Shown one piece after another: positions 42,030 through 50,929 of a DNA stretch of 64,000 nt. Made by a program: the position numbers and the translations under genes. Numbering within the stretch: position 1 is the stretch's first letter; every line of letters begins with the position of its first letter. Origin of the DNA: Caulobacter hibisci (GTDB taxonomy: Bacteria; Pseudomonadota; Alphaproteobacteria; Caulobacterales; Caulobacteraceae); contig NZ_JADWOX010000007.1 of NCBI RefSeq assembly GCF_016135805.1, forward strand, positions 171,064-235,063, written 5' to 3'. Under the pieces are notes generated by a model. The model was not told the origin of the DNA. It made no database searches and saw nothing but the letters and a program-made list of their open reading frames with translations.

Positions 42030-42772
42030 TGGCCTACGACCAGACCGACGCCGCGCCGACCCTGGCGGCGCGGCTGGACGCCGAACTGCGCGACGCCCAT
42101 CCGCTGACGATCCTGCGCAAGGCCTACGAGACCTTCGGCGACAAGCTGGCCCTGGTCAGCTCGTTCGGCGCGGAGTCCGCGGTGCTGCTGCACCTGGCCT
42201 CGCAGGTCTCCAAGGACATCCCGGTGCTGTTCCTCGACACCGGCATGCTGTTTGGCCAGACCCTGGACTACCGCAAGAGCCTGGCCGCCCAACTGGGCCT
42301 GACCGACGTGCGCGACCTGCGTCCGGCCTTCGCCGACCTGGCCGTGACCGATCCCAAGTCCGATCTCTGGCGCACCGACACCGACGCCTGCTGCCACATC
42401 CGCAAGGTGCTGCCGCTGGACCGCGCCATCGAGGGCTTCTCGGCCTGGTGCACCGGCCGCAAGCGCTTCCACGGCGGCGACCGCCTGCGCCTGGCCGTGG
42501 TCGAGGACGCCGACGGCAAGCTGAAGTTCAATCCGTTGGCCAACTGGAGCAAGGCCGAGCTCGACGCCTATGTCGCCGAGCACCAGCTCCCGACCCACCC
42601 CCTGGTCGCCCAGGGCTTCCCGTCGATCGGCTGCTGGCCCTGCACCAAACCCGTCGACGACCCCAACGCCGACGTCCGCGCCGGCCGCTGGCAGGGCCAG
42701 GACAAGACCGAATGCGGCATCCACGTCGCAAGGGCGCCTGGGCAAGCCCCCAACGTGGGCGGCGATATCTGA
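42029..42772 (+). CDS. cysH: Phosphoadenylyl/adenylyl-sulfate reductase
   Basis: A 247-residue protein. VSSFGAESAVLLHL is the PAPS/APS-binding loop, and KTECGIH is the catalytic-Cys motif near the end. The pairs DACCHIRK and GCWPCTKPV show it is the Fe-S type that usually prefers APS. It produces sulfite for CysI. TGATG overlap with DUF934. It is the last gene of the operon. Confidence 0.9.
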   Translation: MAYDQTDAAPTLAARLDAELRDAHPLTILRKAYETFGDKLALVSSFGAESAVLLHLASQVSKDIPVLFLDTGMLFGQTLDYRKSLAAQLGLTDVRDLRPAFADLAVTDPKSDLWRTDTDACCHIRKVLPLDRAIEGFSAWCTGRKRFHGGDRLRLAVVEDADGKLKFNPLANWSKAELDAYVAEHQLPTHPLVAQGFPSIGCWPCTKPVDDPNADVRAGRWQGQDKTECGIHVARAPGQAPNVGGDI

Positions 42773-42782
42773 GTTTTCCTGA

Positions 42783-42926
42783 CCCTCTCCCTGAGGGAGA
42801 GGGAGGGGCCCGCGCGCAGCGTGGGAGGGTGAGGGGTTACACCGCCAACCGGCGTGCCGGCACGCCGTCTCCGGTCCCTAACCCCTCATCCGGCGCTTCG
42901 CGCCACCTTCTCCCTCTGGGAGAAGG
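42783..42926. repeat. Palindromic intergenic element 1 (paired hairpins)
   Basis: Left arm: CCCTCTCCC-tga-GGGAGAGGG (42,783-42,803), then a second small hairpin, ending GAGGGGTTA. Right arm in inverse order: TAACCCCTC, small hairpin GGCGC-TTC-GCGCC, then CCTTCTCCC-tct-GGGAGAAGG (42,906-42,926). A perfect 16-bp palindrome (42,851-42,866) sits in the middle. Start and end hairpins differ in sequence but stay paired. It looks like a non-autonomous, REP/MITE-like element. Confidence 0.7.
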
Positions 42927-42974
42927 AAAACCCGTGTCGGACGGGGATTGGCGAGCGTCGATCCCCGTCGCGGG

Positions 42975-43460
42975 CTGAACGAACATCAGCGAATTCAACG
43001 CCCTACAACTTTCTCACCCGAACTTATCAGACGCGCCCAAACCCGCTGCATACTAGACCTCGTCCCGTCGCAGGGAGAGGGCGCAAGGATCCGGCCCGAA
43101 GCGTGCGACGGCGATGCGATCGAGCGGGGCCGCCGGAGCTGCGTGAGCAGGGCCGAGCGGCTTAAATGAGGATGGGGGACGTAAACCCATCCATCGGGAG
43201 CTTGCCTGATTGGGCTCCCGCCCGTCCGAGGGTCCGCGCCGCATGCACGCCTGGCCGCCAAGAAACGGGGCGCATTGCATGGGGAAGGGGCACAGGGCGG
43301 AAGAGGCCCGCGCGTCCCGGCCTGAGGTCCAACGATCGCGCGGGGCGTCAGAGCTTCGTCGAAACGGTACTTAAAACACACAACTCCGGGCGTCGCCCGG
43401 ACGCCCCGCGCCCTCTCCATCACCTTCCGTGGTTTCCACGAGAGGCTGAGAAGCTGTGCC
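42975..43460. other. Gene-free stretch with possible structured RNA
   Basis: No convincing coding sequence in either direction; open frames here have untypical composition. A hairpin GGGAGC...GCTCCC spans about 43,196-43,218 and a longer irregular one (CATGCA...TGCATG) about 43,241-43,281. With the two palindromic elements on either side, this 860-bp interval could hold a small RNA, but I see no known family. Confidence 0.35.
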
Positions 43461-43464
43461 CGAA

Positions 43465-43574
43465 ACCCCCTCAGTCGCTCCGCGACAGCTCCCCCAGAGG
43501 GGGAGCATCTTCTTGGCTCGGCGCTTCTAGATCCTCCCCCTCTGGGGGAGGTGGCCCGGAGGGCCGGAGGGGGT
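43465..43574. repeat. Palindromic intergenic element 2
   Basis: Two 46-nt inverted arms (43,465-43,510 and 43,529-43,574) are 39/46 identical around an 18-nt centre. Each arm has a small hairpin (GTCGC-tcc-GCGAC in one, GGCCC-tcc-GGGCC in the other) and CTCCCCCagaGGGGGAG. Two of the seven differences are paired, keeping the small stem. Same architecture as the element at 42,783-42,926. Confidence 0.75.
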
Positions 43575-43598
43575 CTTCCACGGTCCAGAAAAACAAAA

Positions 43599-43618
43599 AG
43601 CCTCCCAACCGGGAGGCT
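43599..43618 (-). terminator. Rho-independent terminator of the 3D-domain gene
   Basis: AGCCTCCC-aacc-GGGAGGCT; on the minus strand the stem is followed by TTTTGTTTTT. It lies about 30 bp after the stop of the minus-strand gene ending at 43,648. Confidence 0.8.
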
Positions 43619-43647
43619 CTCTGAAAATCCAGCAGATGCCGAAAACC

Positions 43648-44139
43648 CTATTCCGGCGGGCAGCCCTTGAACTCGCCGACCTTGGTCACCGACAGGTGGG
43701 TCAGGTTCAGGCCCGACAGCGGCTTCATGGAGCCCGCGCCCTGGCCGCTGAACATGTCGATCTTGTTGCCCTTGATCGCCCCGCCGATGTCGGAGGCGTA
43801 CCAGTAGCCGTCGTGGCTCTCGCCATTGGGCATCGGCAGGCCGACGGTTTCCTTGATGAACACCACGGTGCGGCGCGGGATCACCTTGGTGTCCACGGCC
43901 AGGGTGCGCATGGCCACGACCTTGCAGCCCAGGCTGTCCAGCGCGCGGATGCCCTTGGCGCCGGCGTGGTAGAGCGTGGCTTTCATCTTGTATTCCACCG
44001 AGCCCGGGAGGGATCCGGTCAGGGCGCCGGCGATCAGTTCGCCCAGCGGGTCCTTGCGCTCGGAGTCGGGGCCCGCGGCGGCGGGAAGGGCGGCGAACAT
44101 GGCCATGAAGGCCATAATTCCGGCGAGCGTGCGTCGCAT
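43648..44139 (-). CDS. Secreted 3D-domain protein
   Basis: A 163-residue protein with a signal peptide (MRRTLAGIMAFMAMFAALPAAA). The C-terminal half holds the 3D motif: VAVDTKVIP-type start (LAVDTKVIPRRTVVFI), YASDIGGAIKGNKID, the three aspartates found at the end of MltA-type lytic transglycosylases and related proteins. It probably acts on peptidoglycan in the periplasm. It has its own terminator. Confidence 0.75.
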   Translation of the reverse strand: MRRTLAGIMAFMAMFAALPAAAGPDSERKDPLGELIAGALTGSLPGSVEYKMKATLYHAGAKGIRALDSLGCKVVAMRTLAVDTKVIPRRTVVFIKETVGLPMPNGESHDGYWYASDIGGAIKGNKIDMFSGQGAGSMKPLSGLNLTHLSVTKVGEFKGCPPE

Positions 44140-44328
44140 CGAGGTTGTCCTCTTATCGGCGTATCTGTCGGGTCGGCGGTCTTCCTAAGACGATCACGCC
44201 TCCGTGACAACCCGCTTAAAACCGCCAAATTGGGTCGGAATCGGACGAAAGCTTCTGGTCAAGCTCGGAACTCGGTTGAAAATTCAATCGTTTAGCGCGC
44301 CGTTTGAAAAGTGGGGGAGGGCGACGTA

Positions 44329-44916
44329 ATGACGCTGCGGATCTTCGGCGACGGCAAGTCGGGCAACTGCCTGAAGGTCAAATGGACCGCCGAGCGCCTC
44401 CATCTTCCCTACGAGTGGATCGAGGTCGACATCCTCAAGGGCGAGTCGCGGACCGACGCCTTCCTGGCCATGAACCCGGCCGGACAGGTGCCCGCCGTGG
44501 TGCTCGACGACGGCCGCTTCCTGGCCCAGTCCAACGCCATCATGCTGCACCTGGCCGAGGGCTCGGTGCTGATCCCGGCCGATCCCTACCTCAAGGCCAG
44601 GATGTACGAGTGGCTGTTCTGGGAGCAGTACAGCCACGAACCCTATGTCGCGGTGGCCAGATTCCAGGTCGCCTACATGGGCAAGCCGGTCGCCTCCCTG
44701 GACGGTAAGCTCGTCGAGCGCGGCCACGCTGCCTTGGCCCGCCTGGAAACCGGGCTTTCCGACACCGGCTTCCTGGTCGGCGATCGCCTGACCCTGGCGG
44801 ACATCGCGCTGGTGGCCTACACCCGGGTCGCCCACGAGGGCGGTTTCGATCTGTCGCGCTATCCGGCCGTCAAGGCCTGGGTCGGCCGGATCGAGACGGC
44901 CCTCGGTCTCGCCTGA
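44329..44916 (+). CDS. Glutathione S-transferase family protein
   Basis: A 195-residue protein. The N-terminal thioredoxin fold has GDGKSGNCLKVKWTAE, NPAGQVPAVVLDDG with the cis-Pro, and QSNAIMLHL, the glutathione-binding Ser motif. The helical C-terminal domain ends LTLADIALVAYTRVA. ATG at 44,329 follows GGGGGAGG; an upstream GTG adds six residues. Substrate unknown. Confidence 0.85.
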   Translation: MTLRIFGDGKSGNCLKVKWTAERLHLPYEWIEVDILKGESRTDAFLAMNPAGQVPAVVLDDGRFLAQSNAIMLHLAEGSVLIPADPYLKARMYEWLFWEQYSHEPYVAVARFQVAYMGKPVASLDGKLVERGHAALARLETGLSDTGFLVGDRLTLADIALVAYTRVAHEGGFDLSRYPAVKAWVGRIETALGLA

Positions 44917-44933
44917 AACGCCTCGGAGCGCGC

Positions 44934-45965
44934 ATGACGTCGCCGTCTTCAACTGTGAAAATTCTCGTCCTCGCCGCCGCCCTGGCCGCGCCGGCCCAGT
45001 CGGCCCTGGCCTGGGGGGCTTCGGGCCACCGCATGGTCGGCGTCCTGGCCGCCTCCAGCCTGGCCGAGGACGTGCCGGCCTTCGTGCGCAGCCCCTACGG
45101 CGTGGCCGCCATCGGTGAATATGCCCGCGAGCCCGACCGCTGGAAAGGCTCGGGCAAGGTGCACGACACCGACCGCGACGCGGCCCACTTCCTCGACCTC
45201 GACGACGAGGGCAAGATGTTCGGCGGCCCGAAGTTCACCGTCGAGACCCTGCCGCCCACCCGCGCCGACTACGAGGCCGCCCTGCGCGCCGCCGGCCAGG
45301 ACAGCTGGAAGGCCGGCTACCTGCCGTACGCGATCATCGACGGCTATCAGCAGCTGGTGAAGGACTTCACCTACTGGCGCGTGCTGGTCGCGGCCGAGAA
45401 GAACACCACCGACGCCCAGAAGAAGGCCTGGTACGCCGCCGACCTGAAGCGCCGCGAGGAGCTGCTGCTGCGCGACCTGGGCGTCTGGGCCCACTATATC
45501 GGCGACGGCAGCCAGCCCCTGCACATGAGCGTGCACTACAACGGCTGGGGCGATTACCCGAACCCCAACAACTACACCCAGAGCAAGGGCACCCACGGCG
45601 CCTTCGAAGGCCCGCTGGTCAAGGCCGTGGCCAAGGACGACGAGGTTCGCGCCCTGATGCCGGCCCCGGTCGACTGCGCCTGCAGCATCGAGACCCGCAT
45701 GGTCGGCTACCTGACCACCACCTGGAAGCAGACCGAGCCGCTGTACCAGCTGGAAAAGGCCGGCGGCATGGTCGAGAGCGACCCGCGCGCCAAGGCCTTC
45801 GTCGACGCCCGCCTGGCCGCCGGCGCGGCCGAGCTGCGCGACATGGTGACCATGGCCTGGAAGGCCAGCGCCAGCGGCAAGATCGGCTATCGCCCCGAGA
45901 TCAGCGTCGCCGACGTCGAGTCGGGCAAGGCCGATCCGTGGAACGACCTGTTCGGCAAGGACTGA
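44934..45965 (+). CDS. S1/P1-family zinc-dependent nuclease, secreted
   Basis: A 343-residue protein with a signal peptide cleaved at ALA-W; the mature N-terminal Trp27, plus His32 (WGASGHRMVG), is a zinc ligand in this family. Further ligands lie in HYIGDGSQPLHMSVHYNGWG and GTHGAFE. It would degrade single-stranded nucleic acid in the periplasm or outside. It follows the GST gene by 17 bp. Confidence 0.85.
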   Translation: MTSPSSTVKILVLAAALAAPAQSALAWGASGHRMVGVLAASSLAEDVPAFVRSPYGVAAIGEYAREPDRWKGSGKVHDTDRDAAHFLDLDDEGKMFGGPKFTVETLPPTRADYEAALRAAGQDSWKAGYLPYAIIDGYQQLVKDFTYWRVLVAAEKNTTDAQKKAWYAADLKRREELLLRDLGVWAHYIGDGSQPLHMSVHYNGWGDYPNPNNYTQSKGTHGAFEGPLVKAVAKDDEVRALMPAPVDCACSIETRMVGYLTTTWKQTEPLYQLEKAGGMVESDPRAKAFVDARLAAGAAELRDMVTMAWKASASGKIGYRPEISVADVESGKADPWNDLFGKD

Positions 45966-45970
45966 CACTC

Positions 45971-46417
45971 TTGATCGCCTTCGACGCCCCCGACGCGGCC
46001 CTGGCCTACCAGGACCGTCACGCCGCCTTCGGCATCGCCGAGGACGGCCAGGGGCGGATCGCGCTCGTGGAAGTGACGAAGCCCGGCAAGGCGCCCTATT
46101 TCGACCTGCCGGGCGGCGCCGTCGACGGTGACGAGACCGAAGGCCAGGCCCTGGTCCGCGAGTTCGGGGAAGAGACCGGCCTCGTGGTCGAGGTCGGCGC
46201 CCGCGTGGTCGACGTCTCCCAGCCGTTCCTGAAGTCCGACGGCCAGCCGGTTCGCAACTACGGCGGGATCTACGCCGTGGCCCTGGCCGGCGAACGCCCC
46301 GAACTGAAGGTCGAGGACGACCACAGGCTGGTCTGGCTCGACCCCCGCGACGCCGTCGTCGCCCTGCGCCACGACGCCCATTCCTGGGCCGTCGCGGCGT
46401 GGATGCGGAAGGGCTGA
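45971..46417 (+). CDS. Nudix hydrolase
   Basis: A 148-residue protein. GGAVDGDETEGQALVREFGE followed by ETGL matches the Nudix box G-x5-E-x7-R-E-x2-E-E-x-G. Substrate unknown. The TTG at 45,971 is the first sensible start after the nuclease stop; the longer GTG start (45,938) would overlap that gene. Confidence 0.8.
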   Translation: MIAFDAPDAALAYQDRHAAFGIAEDGQGRIALVEVTKPGKAPYFDLPGGAVDGDETEGQALVREFGEETGLVVEVGARVVDVSQPFLKSDGQPVRNYGGIYAVALAGERPELKVEDDHRLVWLDPRDAVVALRHDAHSWAVAAWMRKG

Positions 46418-46420
46418 GAC

Positions 46421-46840
46421 TCAGTTGGTCAAAGCCGCGCGGGCGATCAGGTCCTGAACGGACGTGTCGCCCAGCCGGCGGTCCGCGGGGCGAAGGCCCT
46501 GGCAGGCGATCTTCATTTCCAGGGCCTGGGGCGAACCGGCCTTGGGCCGTCGCGCCGGAAAGCCCGACGTGGTCGTCTGTTCGCTCGCCGGACCGGCGAG
46601 GCGCCAGACGATTTCGTAGAAGCCGGCGCGGCAATCGAAGCGGACCTTCTCCGTCGTCGTTCCCGCCGCGCTGAAGCCGCGCACCTCGCCCAGGCGGGCG
46701 CGGTCGCCGTCGCCGACGATGGCCTCTACGTCGATGACCCGAATGCGGCCTTTGCCGCTGTCCGTCAGATAGACGTCGGCGGCCGACGCATGGCTCGGCG
46801 CCAGCATCGCGACGCCCAAGGCGAGCAGAAGCGCCCGCAT
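46421..46840 (-). CDS. Secreted hypothetical protein
   Basis: A 139-residue protein with a clear signal peptide (MRALLLALGVAMLAPSHASA). The mature part is beta-rich with two Cys (FDCRAG, IACQGL) that may pair. No family recognised. It follows the gene ending at 46,844 by 3 bp on the same strand. Confidence 0.6.
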   Translation of the reverse strand: MRALLLALGVAMLAPSHASAADVYLTDSGKGRIRVIDVEAIVGDGDRARLGEVRGFSAAGTTTEKVRFDCRAGFYEIVWRLAGPASEQTTTSGFPARRPKAGSPQALEMKIACQGLRPADRRLGDTSVQDLIARAALTN

Positions 46841-46843
46841 CGG

Positions 46844-47173
46844 CTAGTTCGACTTGGTCTTCAGCAGCGCCTTGGCCTCGGCCGGGGCGACCTGGTCGAA
46901 CAGCATCGACAGGTGCTGATCCTTGGCGTGGTCGTTGTGCAGGTCCCAGGCCAGCGAGATCGGCAGGCGCAGGCGGCCAGCGTCGGGCAGGCGGGCCACC
47001 AGCACGCGCCAGCTGAAGCCGTCGCCCGGATCGCCCAGCGGCCCGAACTCCAGCGGGGCCGGGTCGCGCAGACGGAAGGCGCGGTCGGCCTTGGCGGCGA
47101 ACCAGGCCAGGTCCTCGGCGGCGGTCGGGTCGGCGGCGGGCGGCGCGAGCTTGCCCTTCAGATTGCGGACCAT
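46844..47173 (-). CDS. Hypothetical protein
   Basis: A 109-residue cytoplasmic protein (MVRNLKGKLAPPAADPTAAE ...). It has alternating strands and a Lys-rich end. The first ATG with a sensible composition is at 47,173; longer open frames upstream are shadows of the plus-strand genes. No domain recognised. Confidence 0.55.
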   Translation of the reverse strand: MVRNLKGKLAPPAADPTAAEDLAWFAAKADRAFRLRDPAPLEFGPLGDPGDGFSWRVLVARLPDAGRLRLPISLAWDLHNDHAKDQHLSMLFDQVAPAEAKALLKTKSN

Positions 47174-47230
47174 GACGGCCTCCGAAGCGTTGAACGGCGG
47201 GCTCTCTAGCACTTCGCGGCCAGACTTCCC

Positions 47231-47617
47231 ATGTCCAAGCCTCGGGCTGGGCGTCCGAAAGCAACGAGGCTCAAGGTGAGCAAGGATAGGCCGATCAAGC
47301 GCGTGCGCGCCGACTGGAACGAGGTGGTCCTTGTCTGCCGCAAGTGCTCGCGCAAGCTGGACGGCGGGTTCGGCAAGGATGGCGAGCAGAGCTTCGCCAA
47401 GGCCCTGCGCAAGGCCTCCGGCGCCGGCAAGGCCAAGGACCGCAAGGCGCCGCTGGCGGTGATCGAGGTCGGCTGCTTCGACCTCTGCCCCAAGGACGCC
47501 GTCGTCGCGGTCAACGCCTCCAAGCCCCGCGAATGGGTCGTCGTCCCGCGTGGCGCTACGATGGAGGCGGTCACGGCGCGCCTGGGCCTTGCCGCCAACG
47601 ACGCCGAAGCGGCCTGA
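47231..47617 (+). CDS. (2Fe-2S) ferredoxin-like protein
   Basis: A 128-residue protein with a basic N-terminus. Cysteines in VCRKCSRK and GCFDLCPKDAV resemble the thioredoxin-like [2Fe-2S] ferredoxins with their C-x3-C pair near the end. An electron carrier role is likely but the partner is unknown. The next gene starts 24 bp later. Confidence 0.6.
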   Translation: MSKPRAGRPKATRLKVSKDRPIKRVRADWNEVVLVCRKCSRKLDGGFGKDGEQSFAKALRKASGAGKAKDRKAPLAVIEVGCFDLCPKDAVVAVNASKPREWVVVPRGATMEAVTARLGLAANDAEAA

Positions 47618-47641
47618 CGCCGAGTCGGGTAAGACGCCGTC

Positions 47642-48373
47642 ATGAGCCGTAAACGCGCCGACATCCTGCTCGTCGAAAAGGGCCTGTTCGACAGCCGCGC
47701 CAAGGCCCGCGCCGCCATCGAGGCCGGCCGCGTCCTGGCTGGCGGCAAGGCCGTCGCCAAGGCCTCCGAGGCGATCGACGAGGCCGCCGAGATCGTCGCC
47801 GAAGCCGCCCATCCCTGGGTCGGCCGCGGCGCGTTGAAACTGGTCCGCGCCCTGGAGCTCTGGCCGGTCGCCGTCGAAGGTCGGATCGCCATCGACGTCG
47901 GCGCCTCCACGGGCGGCTTCACAGAGGTCCTGCTGTCGAAGGGCGCGGCTCGGGTGCTGGCCGTCGATGTCGGCCGCGACCAGCTGCATCCGAGCCTGAA
48001 GGCCGATCCCCGCGTCGCCGACCTGTCGCCGCTCGACGCCCGCGCCCTGACCGCCGGGCACGCGCCGGACGGCGTCGGCCTCGTCGTCACCGACGTCAGC
48101 TTCATCTCGCTGGAAAAGGCCCTGCCGGCGGCGCTGGCCCTGGCGCATCCGGGCGCGGATCTCGTCGCCCTGGTCAAGCCGCAGTTCGAGGCCGGCCGCG
48201 AGAACGTCGGCAAGGGCGGCCTGGTCAAGGACTCGGCGATCATCGCCGCCTGCGTCGAACGGGTCGCTGCGTTCCTCGAAGCCTCCGGCTGGACCGTCCG
48301 CGACAGCGCCGACAGTCCTATCACCGGCGGCGAGGGCCAAGTTGAAAAGCTGCTCTGGGCGACGAAAGGCTAG
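47642..48373 (+). CDS. tlyA: TlyA-family rRNA 2'-O-methyltransferase
   Basis: A 243-residue protein. Residues 1-62 form an S4 RNA-binding domain (RADILLVEKGLFDSRAKARA). The FtsJ-like methyltransferase follows, with DVGASTGGFTEVLL as the SAM motif and TDVSFISLEKALP as motif IV. TlyA methylates ribosomal RNA and is also labelled hemolysin A. It converges with phhA and overlaps it by 4 bp. Confidence 0.85.
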   Translation: MSRKRADILLVEKGLFDSRAKARAAIEAGRVLAGGKAVAKASEAIDEAAEIVAEAAHPWVGRGALKLVRALELWPVAVEGRIAIDVGASTGGFTEVLLSKGAARVLAVDVGRDQLHPSLKADPRVADLSPLDARALTAGHAPDGVGLVVTDVSFISLEKALPAALALAHPGADLVALVKPQFEAGRENVGKGGLVKDSAIIAACVERVAAFLEASGWTVRDSADSPITGGEGQVEKLLWATKG

Positions 48374-49236
48374 GAGGCCCGCCGACCGGTCGCATAGGCC
48401 TGCGTACCGTGTGTCAGCACGTCGTCGGCGGCCACGATGTCGGCGATGCCGATGTCTTCTACGCCCGCCAGCCGCTCATAGAGCGCGCCGAAGTCCTGCA
48501 GGGTCACCTCCTGCAGGGTCTGGATCGACGGAATGACGAAATACACCTGCTGGAAGTCGTCGATGCGATAGGGCGTGCGCATCACCCGCTCCAGCTCGAA
48601 ACCGATCCGGTTGGGGGAGGGGTCTTCGAGGGCGAAGATCGACTCCGTCCGCGACGAGACGATGCCCGCGCCGTAGATCCGCAGGCCCGCGGGCGTCGCC
48701 ATCAGGCCGAACTCGACGGTGTACCAGTAGAGCCGCGCCAGATTGGCCAGCCGCCCCAGGCCCAGCGCCCGCTGTCCGCCCTGGCCATAGGCCTGCATGT
48801 AGTCGGCGAAGACCGGGTCGGTCAGCATCGGCACGTGGCCGAAGACGTCGTGAAAGACGTCCGGCTCCTGCAGATAGTCCAGTTCGTGCGGCTTGCGGAT
48901 GAACTGGCCGGCCGGGAAGCGGCGATTGGCCAGGTGGTCGAAGAACACGTCGTCAGGCACCAGGCCCGGCACGGCCACCACGCTCCAGCCGGTCAGGCGC
49001 TGGAGCTCCTCGTTGATCCGACTGAAGTCGGGGATGCCGGTGCGATGCAGGTCCAGCGCATCGAGCCCGCGCAGGAACTCGTCGCAGGCGCGGCCTTGCA
49101 GCACCTGGGTCTGGCGTTCGTACAGGGTGATCCAAACGTCGTGCTCGGCCTGGCTATAGGCGTCCCAGCCCTGGTCGATCGTCCAATCGGGCCGCGCCCC
49201 TGGGGGCGGGCCGCCGCTGAAACCGTCTGCGCTCAT
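48370..49236 (-). CDS. phhA: Phenylalanine 4-monooxygenase
   Basis: A 288-residue protein. DVFHDVFGHVPML, around residue 130, holds two of the three iron ligands; the Glu follows in RLYWYTVEFGL. It hydroxylates phenylalanine to tyrosine with a tetrahydropterin cofactor. Length and motifs match the bacterial enzyme. No PhhB or dedicated regulator is adjacent. Confidence 0.9.
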   Translation of the reverse strand: MSADGFSGGPPPGARPDWTIDQGWDAYSQAEHDVWITLYERQTQVLQGRACDEFLRGLDALDLHRTGIPDFSRINEELQRLTGWSVVAVPGLVPDDVFFDHLANRRFPAGQFIRKPHELDYLQEPDVFHDVFGHVPMLTDPVFADYMQAYGQGGQRALGLGRLANLARLYWYTVEFGLMATPAGLRIYGAGIVSSRTESIFALEDPSPNRIGFELERVMRTPYRIDDFQQVYFVIPSIQTLQEVTLQDFGALYERLAGVEDIGIADIVAADDVLTHGTQAYATGRRAS

Positions 49237-49317
49237 GAAACGACGTTACGCCCGCCTGGCGGCAAGTTCCGTGCGATTTTTGCGCGCAACCGCCGGATCG
49301 GCGGTCAGGCCTTGCCC

Positions 49318-49647
49318 TCAGTGCGAGATCCGAGGGCGAAGCTTGTAGGCGCCGTGATCGAAGGATTCGAAGATCAGCGCGGCCTGCGGATGGTGCACGG
49401 GCTCGCCGGTCTCGTCGGCCAGCAGGTTCTGCTCGGAGACGTAAGCGACATAGGTGTTGTCGTCGTTCTCGGCCAGCAGGTGGTAGAACGGCTGGTCCTT
49501 GGACGGCCGGATGTCCTCCGGAATGGACTCCCACCACTCTTCCGTATTGGCGAACACGGGGTCGACGTCGAACACCACGCCCCGGAACGGGAAGATGCGG
49601 TGCTTGACGATCTGGCCGATCGCGAATTTGGCGAGTCTCGAATTCAT
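49318..49647 (-). CDS. hspQ: Heat shock protein HspQ
   Basis: A 109-residue protein. AKFAIGQIVKHRIFPFRGVV at the N-terminus, the QPFYHLLAEN segment and YVSEQNLL are the HspQ (YccV-like) signature. It modulates Lon-dependent proteolysis in bacteria. I start at ATG 49,647; the longer frame adds 22 residues outside the family. Confidence 0.85.
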   Translation of the reverse strand: MNSRLAKFAIGQIVKHRIFPFRGVVFDVDPVFANTEEWWESIPEDIRPSKDQPFYHLLAENDDNTYVAYVSEQNLLADETGEPVHHPQAALIFESFDHGAYKLRPRISH

Positions 49648-49801
49648 GACGTTAACGATACGCCGAGTCTCCTGACTGAATCCTGAACGTAACCACCGTT
49701 CAGACGTGCGCAACGCAATGCTTCCGACAGGCGAACCCGGTTGCTATGGTCGTCGGTGAAATGAGGCGGTTCGTGACGAATCGCCTGCGAGACAAGGTGG
49801 A

Positions 49802-50929
49802 ATGACCATGTCGGAGGCGCCGAGAGCGCCCGGCGGATCCCAGGGCCAGAGCGGCCAAGGGTCGCGCCGGCCGCCGGGCGAGCAGCCGTGCTATGCGGCG
49901 CTCGACCTGGGAACAAACAACTGCCGCCTGCTGGTGGCGACGCCTTCGCCGCGCGGCTTCCGTGTCGTCGAGGCCTACTCGCGGATCGTCCGGCTGGGCG
50001 AGGGCCTGTCGCAGACCGGCGAGCTGTCCGACGCGGCGATGGAGCGGTCGATGGCCGCCCTCAAGGTTTGCGCCGAGAAGATCCGTCGCCGCAAGGCCAT
50101 CCGGGTCAAGGCCGTGGCCACCCAGGCCTGCCGCGGCGCCAGCAACGGCGTCGAGTTCGTCCGCCGTGTGGCCGAGGAGACCGGCCTTCGGCTGCAGATC
50201 ATCACCCCGCGCGAGGAGGCCCAGCTGTCGGTCGCCGGCTGCATGAGCCTGTTCGACCGCCAGGCCGACGCGGCCCTGGTCGTCGATGTGGGCGGCGGTT
50301 CGACCGAACTGTCCTGGGTCGACCTCAAGGCGGGCGGTCTCGACGCCAAGCCGCGCCAGTTCGAGGCCTGGAAGCTGCCGATCCGCGCCTGGCTGTCGAT
50401 TCCGATCGGCGTCGTCACTCTGGCCGAGCGCTTTCCCGAGGGCGAGCGGGCCGATGACGGCTGGTTCCGGGCCATGGTCGAGGAGGTCAAATCCAAGATC
50501 GCCGCGTTTCCGCACGCCGCGCCGATGCGCAAGACCTTCGACGCCGGCCGCGCCCACATGGTCGGCACCTCCGGCGCCATCACCAGCCTGGCGGGTCTGC
50601 ACCTGGGCCTGCCGCGCTATGACCGCAACGTGGTCGACGGCCTGTGGATGGACCGCACCGATTGCGAGGCGGCGGCCGGCCGGCTGCTGACCCTGACCGC
50701 CAAGGAGCGGGCGCTCGAGCCCTGCATCGGCGCCGACCGCGCCGATCTGGTGCTGGCGGGCGCGGCCATTCTTCAAGCCGTTCAAGAACTTTGGCCATGT
50801 TCGCGCGTGCGTGTCGCCGATCGAGGGCTTAGAGAGGGGCTCCTGATGTCTCTGATGTCGGATCGGCAGAAGCGCCCCCGCCGTCGGCGGCGCGGCGGCG
50901 CCGGTTCGGCTCAAACGGTGAACGCATGA
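49802..50929 (+). CDS. Ppx/GppA-type exopolyphosphatase
   Basis: A 375-residue protein. ALDLGTNNCRLLVATP and VVDVGGGSTELSW are the phosphate-binding loops of the ASKHA fold; TPREEAQLSVAG holds the catalytic Glu. It removes phosphate from polyphosphate or pppGpp; which one cannot be told. The basic C-terminus is long. Its stop overlaps rlmE (ATGA). Confidence 0.85.
   Translation: MTMSEAPRAPGGSQGQSGQGSRRPPGEQPCYAALDLGTNNCRLLVATPSPRGFRVVEAYSRIVRLGEGLSQTGELSDAAMERSMAALKVCAEKIRRRKAIRVKAVATQACRGASNGVEFVRRVAEETGLRLQIITPREEAQLSVAGCMSLFDRQADAALVVDVGGGSTELSWVDLKAGGLDAKPRQFEAWKLPIRAWLSIPIGVVTLAERFPEGERADDGWFRAMVEEVKSKIAAFPHAAPMRKTFDAGRAHMVGTSGAITSLAGLHLGLPRYDRNVVDGLWMDRTDCEAAAGRLLTLTAKERALEPCIGADRADLVLAGAAILQAVQELWPCSRVRVADRGLREGLLMSLMSDRQKRPRRRRRGGAGSAQTVNA

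Noticed and set aside
43166..43624. 152-residue open frame in the gene-free interval
   Set aside because: It runs through the second palindromic element and a terminator, with no ribosome binding site and no protein-like pattern.
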